A stretch of 64,000 nt of DNA from Streptomyces sp. NBC_00576 (lineage in GTDB: Bacteria > Actinomycetota > Actinomycetes > Streptomycetales > Streptomycetaceae): positions 6,820,001 through 6,884,000 of the forward strand of contig NZ_CP107780.1 in assembly GCF_036345175.1 (NCBI RefSeq), read 5' to 3'. The position numbers were made by a program, and so were the translations under genes. This document shows positions 31,827-43,531 of the stretch, piece by piece (positions within the stretch are counted from its first letter, which is position 1; every line of letters starts with the position of its first letter). The notes below the pieces were generated by a model. That model did no database searches. It was not told where the DNA came from and was given only the letters and a program-made list of their open reading frames with translations.

Positions 31827-34800
31827 TTGGCCGCCTCGCGCACTGCCTCCGCGAATACGAACTACGGCGCCAGCACTGCCCCGCTGCGCATCTCTTTTGC
31901 AAAGATCAAGGAGCCCCTCGAGGTTCCGAACCTCCTTGCGCTGCAAACCGAGAGCTTCGACTGGCTGCTCGGTAACGCCGCGTGGAAGGCTCGTGTCGAG
32001 GCGGCTCTGGACAGCGGACAGGACGTCCCCACCAAGTCCGGTCTGGAGGAGATCTTCGAGGAGATCTCCCCGATCGAGGACTTCTCCGGGTCGATGTCCC
32101 TGACGTTCCGCGACCACCGCTTCGAGCCTCCGAAGAACTCGATCGACGAGTGCAAGGACCGTGACTTCACGTACTCCGCGCCGCTCTTCGTCACGGCCGA
32201 GTTCACCAACAACGAGACCGGCGAGATCAAGTCCCAGACGGTCTTCATGGGCGACTTCCCGCTCATGACCAACAAGGGCACCTTCGTCATCAACGGCACC
32301 GAGCGTGTCGTGGTGTCGCAGCTGGTCCGTTCGCCGGGTGTCTACTTCGACTCCTCCATCGACAAGACGTCCGACAAGGACATCTTCGCGTCCAAGGTGA
32401 TCCCCTCCCGGGGTGCCTGGCTCGAGATGGAGATCGACAAGCGCGACATGGTCGGTGTCCGCATCGACCGCAAGCGCAAGCAGTCCGTCACCGTCCTCCT
32501 CAAGGCTCTCGGCTGGACGACCGAGCAGATCCTCGAGGAGTTCGGCGAGTACGAGTCGATGCGCGCCACCCTGGAGAAGGACCACACCCAGGGCCAGGAC
32601 GACGCGCTGCTCGACATCTACCGCAAGCTCCGTCCGGGCGAGCCGCCGACCCGTGAGGCCGCGCAGACGCTTCTGGAGAACCTGTACTTCAACCCGAAGC
32701 GCTACGACCTCGCCAAGGTCGGCCGTTACAAGGTCAACAAGAAGCTGGGCGGCGAGGCCCCGCTGGACGCCGGTGTGCTGACCGTCGAGGACATCATCTC
32801 GACGATCAAGTACCTGGTGAAGCTGCACGCCGGTGAGACCGAGACCGTTGGCAACAACGGCACGACGATGGTCGTCGAGACCGACGACATCGACCACTTC
32901 GGCAACCGTCGTCTGCGCAACGTCGGCGAGCTCATCCAGAACCAGGTCCGTACGGGTCTGGCGCGTATGGAGCGTGTCGTCCGCGAGCGCATGACGACTC
33001 AGGACGTCGAGGCGATCACGCCGCAGACCCTGATCAACATCCGGCCGGTCGTCGCCTCCATCAAGGAGTTCTTCGGCACCAGCCAGCTGTCGCAGTTCAT
33101 GGACCAGAACAACCCGCTGTCGGGTCTCACCCACAAGCGCCGTCTGTCGGCGCTTGGCCCGGGTGGTCTCTCCCGTGAGCGGGCCGGCTTCGAGGTCCGT
33201 GACGTGCACCCCTCGCACTACGGCCGCATGTGCCCGATCGAGACCCCTGAAGGCCCGAACATCGGTCTGATCGGCTCGCTCGCCTCCTACGGCCGGGTCA
33301 ACGCGTTCGGGTTCGTCGAGACCCCGTACCGCAAGGTCGTCGAGGGTGTCGTCACCGACGACGTCGACTACCTGACCGCCGACGAGGAAGACCGCTTCGT
33401 CATCGCCCAGGCGAACGCGATCCTCTCCGAGGACATGCGCTTCGAGGAGTCCCGCGTTCTCGTCCGCCGCCGTGGCGGCGAGATCGACTACATCCCGGGC
33501 GACGACGTCGACTACATGGACGTCTCGCCGCGCCAGATGGTGTCCGTCGCCACCGCGATGATCCCCTTCCTGGAGCACGACGACGCCAACCGTGCCCTCA
33601 TGGGCGCGAACATGATGCGCCAGGCCGTGCCGCTGATCACCGCCGAGGCCCCCCTCGTCGGTACGGGCATGGAGTACCGCTGCGCCGTCGACGCCGGCGA
33701 CGTCATCAAGGCCGAGAAGGCGGGTGTGGTCCAGGAGGTCTCCGCGGACTACGTCACCGTCGCCAACGACGACGGCACGTACACCACGTACCGCGTCGCG
33801 AAGTTCTCCCGCTCCAATCAGGGCACCTCGGTCAACCAGAAGGTTGTCGTCAACGAGGGCGACCGGGTCGTCGAGAACCAGGTTCTCGCCGACGGGCCGG
33901 CCACCCAGGAAGGCGAGATGGCGCTGGGCAAGAACCTGCTCGTCGCCTTCATGCCGTGGGAGGGTCACAACTACGAGGACGCGATCATCCTGTCGCAGCG
34001 CCTCGTGCAGGACGACGTCCTCTCCTCGATCCACATCGAGGAGCACGAGGTCGACGCCCGTGACACCAAGCTCGGCCCCGAGGAGATCACCCGGGACATC
34101 CCGAACGTCTCCGAGGAGGTCCTCGCCGACCTCGACGAGCGCGGCATCATCCGCATCGGTGCCGAGGTCGTCGCCGGCGACATCCTCGTCGGCAAGGTCA
34201 CGCCCAAGGGTGAGACCGAGCTGACCCCCGAGGAGCGCCTGCTCCGCGCGATCTTCGGTGAGAAGGCGCGCGAAGTGCGCGACACCTCGCTGAAGGTGCC
34301 GCACGGTGAGATCGGCAAGGTCATCGGCGTCCGCGTCTTCGACCGTGAGGAGGGCGACGAGCTGCCGCCGGGCGTGAACCAGCTGGTTCGGGTCTACGTG
34401 GCGCAGAAGCGCAAGATCACGGACGGTGACAAGCTCGCCGGCCGCCACGGCAACAAGGGTGTTATCTCGAAGATCCTTCCGATCGAGGACATGCCGTTCC
34501 TCGAGGACGGAACTCCGGTCGACATCATCCTCAACCCGCTCGGTGTGCCGTCCCGAATGAACCCGGGACAGGTGCTGGAGATCCACCTCGGCTGGCTCGC
34601 CAGTCGCGGCTGGGACGTCTCCGGGCTTGCGGACGACTGGGCGCAGCGCCTCCAGGCCATCGAGGCCGACGTGGTCGCCCCCGGCACCAACGTCGCCACC
34701 CCCGTCTTCGACGGTGCGCGTGAGGACGAGCTGGCGGGTCTGCTGAACCACACCATCCCGAACCGCGACGGTTCGCGCATGGTGCTCCCGACCGGTAAGG

Positions 34801-35309
34801 CCCCGCTGTTCGACGGCCGCTCCGGCGAGCCGTTCCCGGAGCCCGTCTCCGTCGGTTACATGTACATCCTCAAGCTCCACCACCTGGTCGACGACAAGCT
34901 GCACGCCCGTTCGACCGGTCCGTACTCGATGATCACCCAGCAGCCGCTGGGTGGTAAGGCCCAGTTCGGTGGCCAGCGATTCGGTGAGATGGAGGTGTGG
35001 GCGCTGGAGGCATACGGCGCCGCGTACGCCCTCCAGGAGCTGCTGACCATCAAGTCCGACGACGTGACCGGCCGCGTGAAGGTCTACGAGGCCATCGTCA
35101 AGGGCGAGAACATCCCCGAGCCCGGCATCCCCGAGTCCTTCAAGGTGCTCATCAAGGAGATGCAGTCTCTCTGCCTCAACGTGGAGGTGCTGTCCAGTGA
35201 CGGTATGTCCATCGAAATGCGTGACACCGACGAGGACGTCTTCCGCGCGGCGGAGGAGCTCGGCATCGACCTGTCCCGGCGTGAGCCGAGCAGCGTCGAA
35301 GAGGTCTGA
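31827..35309 (+). CDS. rpoB: RNA polymerase beta subunit
   Basis: 1160 residues when started at TTG 31827 (GGAAGGA upstream; protein MAASRTASANTNYGASTAPL), matching the usual Streptomyces length; the open frame extends further upstream but without a better start. The rifampicin region reads GTSQLSQFMDQNNPLSGLTH and KRRLSALGPGGLSRERAGFE with the sensitive residues Asp, His and Ser in place. The active-site part includes HPSHYGRMCPIETPEGPNIG and the C-terminal clamp GGKAQFGGQRFGEMEVWALE. It is followed by rpoC after 97 bp. Confidence 0.98.
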   Translation: MAASRTASANTNYGASTAPLRISFAKIKEPLEVPNLLALQTESFDWLLGNAAWKARVEAALDSGQDVPTKSGLEEIFEEISPIEDFSGSMSLTFRDHRFEPPKNSIDECKDRDFTYSAPLFVTAEFTNNETGEIKSQTVFMGDFPLMTNKGTFVINGTERVVVSQLVRSPGVYFDSSIDKTSDKDIFASKVIPSRGAWLEMEIDKRDMVGVRIDRKRKQSVTVLLKALGWTTEQILEEFGEYESMRATLEKDHTQGQDDALLDIYRKLRPGEPPTREAAQTLLENLYFNPKRYDLAKVGRYKVNKKLGGEAPLDAGVLTVEDIISTIKYLVKLHAGETETVGNNGTTMVVETDDIDHFGNRRLRNVGELIQNQVRTGLARMERVVRERMTTQDVEAITPQTLINIRPVVASIKEFFGTSQLSQFMDQNNPLSGLTHKRRLSALGPGGLSRERAGFEVRDVHPSHYGRMCPIETPEGPNIGLIGSLASYGRVNAFGFVETPYRKVVEGVVTDDVDYLTADEEDRFVIAQANAILSEDMRFEESRVLVRRRGGEIDYIPGDDVDYMDVSPRQMVSVATAMIPFLEHDDANRALMGANMMRQAVPLITAEAPLVGTGMEYRCAVDAGDVIKAEKAGVVQEVSADYVTVANDDGTYTTYRVAKFSRSNQGTSVNQKVVVNEGDRVVENQVLADGPATQEGEMALGKNLLVAFMPWEGHNYEDAIILSQRLVQDDVLSSIHIEEHEVDARDTKLGPEEITRDIPNVSEEVLADLDERGIIRIGAEVVAGDILVGKVTPKGETELTPEERLLRAIFGEKAREVRDTSLKVPHGEIGKVIGVRVFDREEGDELPPGVNQLVRVYVAQKRKITDGDKLAGRHGNKGVISKILPIEDMPFLEDGTPVDIILNPLGVPSRMNPGQVLEIHLGWLASRGWDVSGLADDWAQRLQAIEADVVAPGTNVATPVFDGAREDELAGLLNHTIPNRDGSRMVLPTGKAPLFDGRSGEPFPEPVSVGYMYILKLHHLVDDKLHARSTGPYSMITQQPLGGKAQFGGQRFGEMEVWALEAYGAAYALQELLTIKSDDVTGRVKVYEAIVKGENIPEPGIPESFKVLIKEMQSLCLNVEVLSSDGMSIEMRDTDEDVFRAAEELGIDLSRREPSSVEEV

Positions 35310-35406
35310 CGGGAGTTCGGCGGGCCTTGAGCGATCAAGGCCCGCCGGCCCCAGGACCCCCGAATCAGACCCCATGACTTACAACCCTGAGAGGGATTGA
35401 CGCATA

Positions 35407-39306
<3,900 letters not shown>

Positions 39307-39350
39307 GCGGTAGTCACTGGTTGGTAGTTGCCAGTTGGTAGTTGGTTGTA

Positions 39351-39390
39351 CGAAGGGCGGTCACCCCGGTTGCGGGGTGGCCGCCCTTCG
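39351..39390 (+). terminator. Terminator of rpoBC
   Basis: An 18-bp stem (39351-39368 with 39373-39390, near perfect) and a 4-nt loop, 44 bp past rpoC. It also lies just beyond the convergent M48 gene stop and may serve both strands. Confidence 0.85.
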
Positions 39391-39402
39391 GCGTGTCCGG
39401 GC

Positions 39403-41133
39403 TCAGCGCTGTTGTTGCTGCAGGTACGGCTGAAGGTGGTGCAGCCGGGTGTGGTGGTCCGGGTGGGAGGAGAGCAGCTTGCTCAGCGGGCTCTCCTGGG
39501 GCGCCACACCGTTGTTGAGCGCGGCGAGCGCGGCGGTCTGCCGCTGCTCCTCCTGGTGGAGCTTGTCGAGTACGGAGGCCAGCATCGGGGCGAAGCCGAG
39601 GGCCGCCGCGTGCTCGTCGGCGCGGAGTTCGGCGCGGCGGCCGACGGCGGCGAGTGCGTACGGAACCCCGAGGATCAGCAGGGGCAGGCCGTACAGGGTG
39701 CTGATGGTCGCCATGGCGATGCCGCCGAGGACGAGCACGACGAAGCCGACACCGAAGCAGGAGAAGGCGCGGGACACCTTGAAGACGAACACGGAGAAGG
39801 CGCGCAGGAACCGCCAGGCGAGGCGACCGGGCTGCGCGTACCAGTAGCCGAGGAGCCCCGACCAGGCGTGGCCGCCGACGTGGTGGCCGAGCTCGTGTGC
39901 CATGACGGCGGCGAGTTCGCCGTTGGGCAGCTCGTTCATGGCGAAGCGGGTGACGCCGACGATGTGGCCGGCGGCGGCGACCGCGTTCAGGCCGTCGCTG
40001 TCCTCGACCCAGAGCTCGTAGTTGCGGCCCTCGACACCCGCGCGGGCGGTGACCTCGCGCCAGACCGGTTCGAGTTTGGCTCGTTCTTGCGGAGTGGGGT
40101 AGCGCAGGTGGAGCAAACGGCGCGCGAGGGCGCTTTCGGTGGGCCGGTGGAAGACGAGTGCGCCGCTCAGTATCCAGGCGATGATCACGAGGAACGCGAG
40201 GTCGCCGAAGAAGAGGGAGAACATGCTGACGACGAGGAGGCTGCAGAGGAAGTTCGGGAGGTAGAGGAGGAGGTTGCCCACGGCGGTGGCGTCGGTGCGG
40301 CGCTGGTGGGCGGAGATGTGGACGCGCCCGCGGTCGGTGGAGATGTGGTGGGGGTGCTCGGCGGGGGGCGCGGGAGGAGCTTCGGGCGCGGTGGGGGGCG
40401 TGAAGCCCTGGTCGGGCGGGGCGGGTGTGCTCGGGGGTTGCTGCGGGGGCGCGTACTGCGGGGGGACGGCCTGGGCGGTGGCGGCCTGGGGGTAGGGCGG
40501 GGGCTGGGTGGGGTCGGTGCCCGGGTAGGTGGGCGCCTGGGGCGGGGTAGGGGTCGCGCCCTGGTAGGCCTGGGGTTGCTGGGGTGCGCCTGGGTAGGTG
40601 GGGGGTTGGGCGGCGTTCGGGTGCTGGGGTTGCTGGGGCGAGCCTGGCTGGGCGGGGGGTTGGGGGGCGTCGGGGTGCCGGGAATGCTGGGGCGAACCTG
40701 GGTAGGCCGGGGGCTCGGCGAAGCCCGGGTACTGGGGCTGCTGGGCCGGGTCCGGGTACGAGGGTGGCTGGGCCGAATCCGGGTACGAGGGTGGCTGGGC
40801 CGGGTCCGGGTATGACGGTGGTTTGGCCGCGTCCGGGTACTGGGACGGTTCGGTCGCGCTCGGGTAGGCCGGGGACCGGGCGGTGTCCGGGTATGACGGT
40901 GGTTTAGCCGCGTCCGGGGATGACGGTGGTTGGGGCGAGCCCGGGTGGGCCGGGGGCTGGGTGGAAGCCGGGTAGGAGGGTGGCTGGGCCGGGTTCTGGT
41001 GCTGGGGTGGTTGCTGCGGGGCCTGCGCGGTCTGTGGGTATGTGGGAGCGGGCTGCTCGGGGTACGTCGGCGGGAACAGGGGCTGCTCGGAGGGCTCGGG
41101 GTATTCCGGTCGGGACGAGGGTGGGTGGGTCAT
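39403..41133 (-). CDS. Membrane M48-family zinc metallopeptidase with Pro-rich N-terminus
   Basis: A 576-residue protein. Residues 1-260 are a low-complexity Pro/Gln/Tyr/Ala region built of PPSYPD- and PPAYPG-like repeats. Two membrane segments follow (about 285-330, GNLLLYLPNFLCSLLVVSMF and LAFLVIIAWILSGALVF). The peptidase domain carries HELGHHVGGH (HExxH at 413-417) and the third ligand Glu507 in RADEHAA, with further hydrophobic stretches at about 440-500, as in HtpX/Ste24-type enzymes. It should be active as a membrane-bound endopeptidase facing the cytoplasm. It is the last gene of a five-gene leftward operon (47 bp after the PycTM gene), whose other members suggest proteolysis as one output of a nucleotide-signalled response. 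Confidence 0.88.
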   Translation of the reverse strand: MTHPPSSRPEYPEPSEQPLFPPTYPEQPAPTYPQTAQAPQQPPQHQNPAQPPSYPASTQPPAHPGSPQPPSSPDAAKPPSYPDTARSPAYPSATEPSQYPDAAKPPSYPDPAQPPSYPDSAQPPSYPDPAQQPQYPGFAEPPAYPGSPQHSRHPDAPQPPAQPGSPQQPQHPNAAQPPTYPGAPQQPQAYQGATPTPPQAPTYPGTDPTQPPPYPQAATAQAVPPQYAPPQQPPSTPAPPDQGFTPPTAPEAPPAPPAEHPHHISTDRGRVHISAHQRRTDATAVGNLLLYLPNFLCSLLVVSMFSLFFGDLAFLVIIAWILSGALVFHRPTESALARRLLHLRYPTPQERAKLEPVWREVTARAGVEGRNYELWVEDSDGLNAVAAAGHIVGVTRFAMNELPNGELAAVMAHELGHHVGGHAWSGLLGYWYAQPGRLAWRFLRAFSVFVFKVSRAFSCFGVGFVVLVLGGIAMATISTLYGLPLLILGVPYALAAVGRRAELRADEHAAALGFAPMLASVLDKLHQEEQRQTAALAALNNGVAPQESPLSKLLSSHPDHHTRLHHLQPYLQQQQR

Positions 41134-41180
41134 GGTCTTCCTTCACGTGCCGGGGACGGTGACTGAGCGATCCGGTGTGT

Positions 41181-41744
41181 TCAGCCGATGAGCAGCGAGG
41201 CGGGGAGGAGGAGCGTGCCGGTGCAGAAGGAGATCAGGCCGGTACGGATCCACTGGTGCTTGCGCGCGGCGATGCGGCTCGTCTCGGTGAGCGCCGAGGT
41301 GAGTGCGGCCGTGGGGTCGCGCTGGGTGTCGGCGAGCGCTGTCTCCAACTGGCCGAGGCGCACGGCCTGTTGGATGTCGCCGAAGTAGGAGAGGGGCTGG
41401 CCCGGCGTCCAGGGTTCGGAACGGTAGCGGGGCAGCACGGCGAGGAGCAGCGAGAACAGGGACAGCACCAGGGACGCGGCCCCGGCACTCCAGACCACGG
41501 TGCCGAAGGCGGTGAGCGCGGCCGGGTTCCAGTTCCGCCCGGCGAGCAGCCCGCTGAACACACCGGCGGTCATCCCGAGCGCCGCCACCAGGACGGACGC
41601 CTTGCTGTCGGCGCGGGCGATCTCCGTACGGAGGTCCGCGAGGAGGCGCTCGCAGAGCTGGGTGGGCGGGGGGTCGGCGGGGTCGGCAGGGGTGCCTGGT
41701 GGTGGGGGCGGCGCCGGGGTGGGGCTCGGGTCGAGCGTCGTCAT
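41181..41744 (-). CDS. PycTM (Pycsar effector-like, DUF5706) membrane protein
   Basis: A 187-residue protein. After a Pro-rich start (1-28) comes the hallmark of the PycTM/DUF5706 family: LLADLRTEIARADSKASVLV (34-53), then membrane segments at about 50-68, 76-105 and 166-186, and the conserved cytoplasmic helix DPTAALTSALTETSRIAARK (143-162). In Pycsar anti-phage systems, effectors of this family bind cyclic CMP or UMP made by a class III-like cyclase and disrupt the membrane. Here the start codon overlaps the stop of the band-7-like gene (ATGA, 41741-41744), and a cyclase-like protein is encoded three genes upstream in the same operon. Family assignment by pattern recognition; ligand unknown. 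Confidence 0.8.
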   Translation of the reverse strand: MTTLDPSPTPAPPPPPGTPADPADPPPTQLCERLLADLRTEIARADSKASVLVAALGMTAGVFSGLLAGRNWNPAALTAFGTVVWSAGAASLVLSLFSLLLAVLPRYRSEPWTPGQPLSYFGDIQQAVRLGQLETALADTQRDPTAALTSALTETSRIAARKHQWIRTGLISFCTGTLLLPASLLIG

Positions 41745-43498
41745 GTGCCGCTGCCTGCCCTGTCCTGCTTGGTTCCGTCACCGGGGCCTTCGGCCGGCTC
41801 GTCCACCGCCGCGTTCTGCTGGTCGGGGAGCGTCGGGGTGGTGCCGTAGCCCGGGGGCGGCTGCCAGGCGGGGGCCGCGGGAGTGCCGTAGGCGCCCGGG
41901 GTCTGGGGCGCGGCGTACGCCTGCTGGTACGGCGGGGGAGTGGGCGGGGCCGGTGGGGTGTAGGCGGGGAGGGTGGGGGCGCCGGGGAATCCTGCGGAGC
42001 CCGGGGCGCCGTACGCGGGGGCGGCTCCGTAGGGCGCCGCGGTGCCGGGGGCGGGCGCGGAGGGCTGCGGGGCGCCCTGATACGGGCCTGTCGGCGGCTG
42101 GGTGCCCCAGGCGGGGGTGGCCGGCGCCTGGCCGGGCGGGGCGGTCGGAGGCACCGGCGGCTGGGTCGCCTGGGCCGGGGGTGCGTCGCTCGGGGGCTGG
42201 TCGGCGGGCTCGGGGGCGGGGCCGCCGGGGGCGTGGCCGGGGTGCGCGTGCGAGGGGTCGAGGCGGCCGGGGAGGGGCTGCCCCGGGACGAATCCCGGCT
42301 GCGCCGGCACCCCGGGCGCCCCCTGGCCGTACGCCGCGTACGGGTCGCCCAGGGCCGGGTCGCCGCCCGGGAGCGGTGGAGGTGTCTGGGGGACGCCGGG
42401 GAGGCGTTGGTTGAGGATGTCGCTGACCGTGCGCAGGGCCAGTTGCTTGGGGCCCTCCAGTTCGAACTTCTCCGCGTTGTCGCCGTGCAGCAGATCCTTC
42501 ACCAGGTCCATCTGGGCCTGGATCATGCGGAGTTGGTCGTCACGCATGCTCGTCATGACCAGGCGGGAGTCCTCGGGGTGCTGGGCGAGGTGGAGGGCCC
42601 AGGCCTGCACGCCGCCCTGTTGCAGGTGGTACTGGTAGAAGGCGATCTTCTGGGCCTCTATCTGCTGCAACTCCAGTTCCTGGTGCCCCTGTTGGATGGA
42701 GAGCTGGTGCTGCTGGCTGCTCTGCAGGGCCGCCTGCTCGTAGTCCCAGCGCTGCTGCTGGAGGGCCAGGTGCTGCTGCTGGGCGCCGTACGACATCCCG
42801 CGCTCGATCTGGAGGGCGTCCTGCTGGCGGTTGCGGCGGTCCACCTCCACGTCGACCTCGGAGCCGCGCTGGGCCGCCCGCACCTGCTCGGTCGCCGAGT
42901 GGTCGATCGCCTGGAGGCGGCGCTGGTGGTCGATGTTCTCCTGGTCGCGGCGCAGGCGCAGGGTCCAGGTGGCCTGGAGTCCTGCCGGGGCGCCCAGCGG
43001 GCCCAGGACGTTGATCGCCTGGAGGAGCTCCCCCTCCGCCGCCGCGCTGTCCGCGATCGGGAAGCGTCGGCTCACCGGGCGGGCCGCGCGCTGGAGTTCG
43101 CCGATGAGCAGGCCCGGTACGTCCCGGTGGCCGCTGCCCACGAACCGGGCCGGGTCGATGACCTGCCAGGACATGTCGATCTCGGCCGAGAACTCGAAAG
43201 CGTCGTTGTCACTGGGGAGCGTGAGCGTGCCGGAGAACGGGTGCACGCCCATGTCGACCTCGTACACCGCCGTGTAGTGGCGGGCGGCGATCTCGCTGCG
43301 CGTCGGGCGGCGGGGCGGGAGGTAGGCCTCGTAGCCGCCCTTGGCGGTCGCGAAGACGAGTGCGTGGTCGATGCGGACCGTCGACTTCAGGGAGAGTTCG
43401 AAGCGCGACAGCTGCCGCACGGTGAGCACCGGGTCGATCAGCTGGGTGTGCCGGTCGGCGGACTGCTGCCACTCGGGCGGGCGGTGGAAGGCGGGCAT
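41741..43498 (-). CDS. Band-7/SPFH-like protein with Gln-rich coiled coil
   Basis: A 585-residue protein. Residues about 25-190 form a mixed alpha/beta domain reminiscent of SPFH/band-7 (VLTVRQLSRFELSLKSTVRI ... HYTAVYEVDMGVHPFSGTLT ... AEIDMSWQVIDPARFVGSGH). About 195-330 is a long Gln-rich helical/coiled-coil segment (QQQHLALQQQRWDYEQAALQ, QQHQLSIQQGHQELELQQIE). The last 200 residues are Pro/Gly/Ala-rich disorder. No membrane helix is evident, so it may assemble on the membrane through its partners. It overlaps the PycTM gene by 4 bp and follows the large P-loop gene by 33 bp. Function in the operon is unknown; a scaffold for the membrane effectors is plausible. Confidence 0.7.
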   Translation of the reverse strand: MPAFHRPPEWQQSADRHTQLIDPVLTVRQLSRFELSLKSTVRIDHALVFATAKGGYEAYLPPRRPTRSEIAARHYTAVYEVDMGVHPFSGTLTLPSDNDAFEFSAEIDMSWQVIDPARFVGSGHRDVPGLLIGELQRAARPVSRRFPIADSAAAEGELLQAINVLGPLGAPAGLQATWTLRLRRDQENIDHQRRLQAIDHSATEQVRAAQRGSEVDVEVDRRNRQQDALQIERGMSYGAQQQHLALQQQRWDYEQAALQSSQQHQLSIQQGHQELELQQIEAQKIAFYQYHLQQGGVQAWALHLAQHPEDSRLVMTSMRDDQLRMIQAQMDLVKDLLHGDNAEKFELEGPKQLALRTVSDILNQRLPGVPQTPPPLPGGDPALGDPYAAYGQGAPGVPAQPGFVPGQPLPGRLDPSHAHPGHAPGGPAPEPADQPPSDAPPAQATQPPVPPTAPPGQAPATPAWGTQPPTGPYQGAPQPSAPAPGTAAPYGAAPAYGAPGSAGFPGAPTLPAYTPPAPPTPPPYQQAYAAPQTPGAYGTPAAPAWQPPPGYGTTPTLPDQQNAAVDEPAEGPGDGTKQDRAGSGT

Positions 43499-43531
43499 CG
43501 TGCGTTGCTCCTCGGTGAGCGGGGACGTGAC

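Noticed and set aside
33060..33300. Rifampicin-resistance type rpoB
   Set aside because: The Asp, His and Ser positions of the rifampicin region are the sensitive wild type.
31635..35375. Open frame of over 1200 codons antisense to rpoB
   Set aside because: High-GC coding DNA leaves long open frames on the opposite strand; the protein is low-complexity Val/Leu/Asp/Arg with no domain and rpoB is certain.
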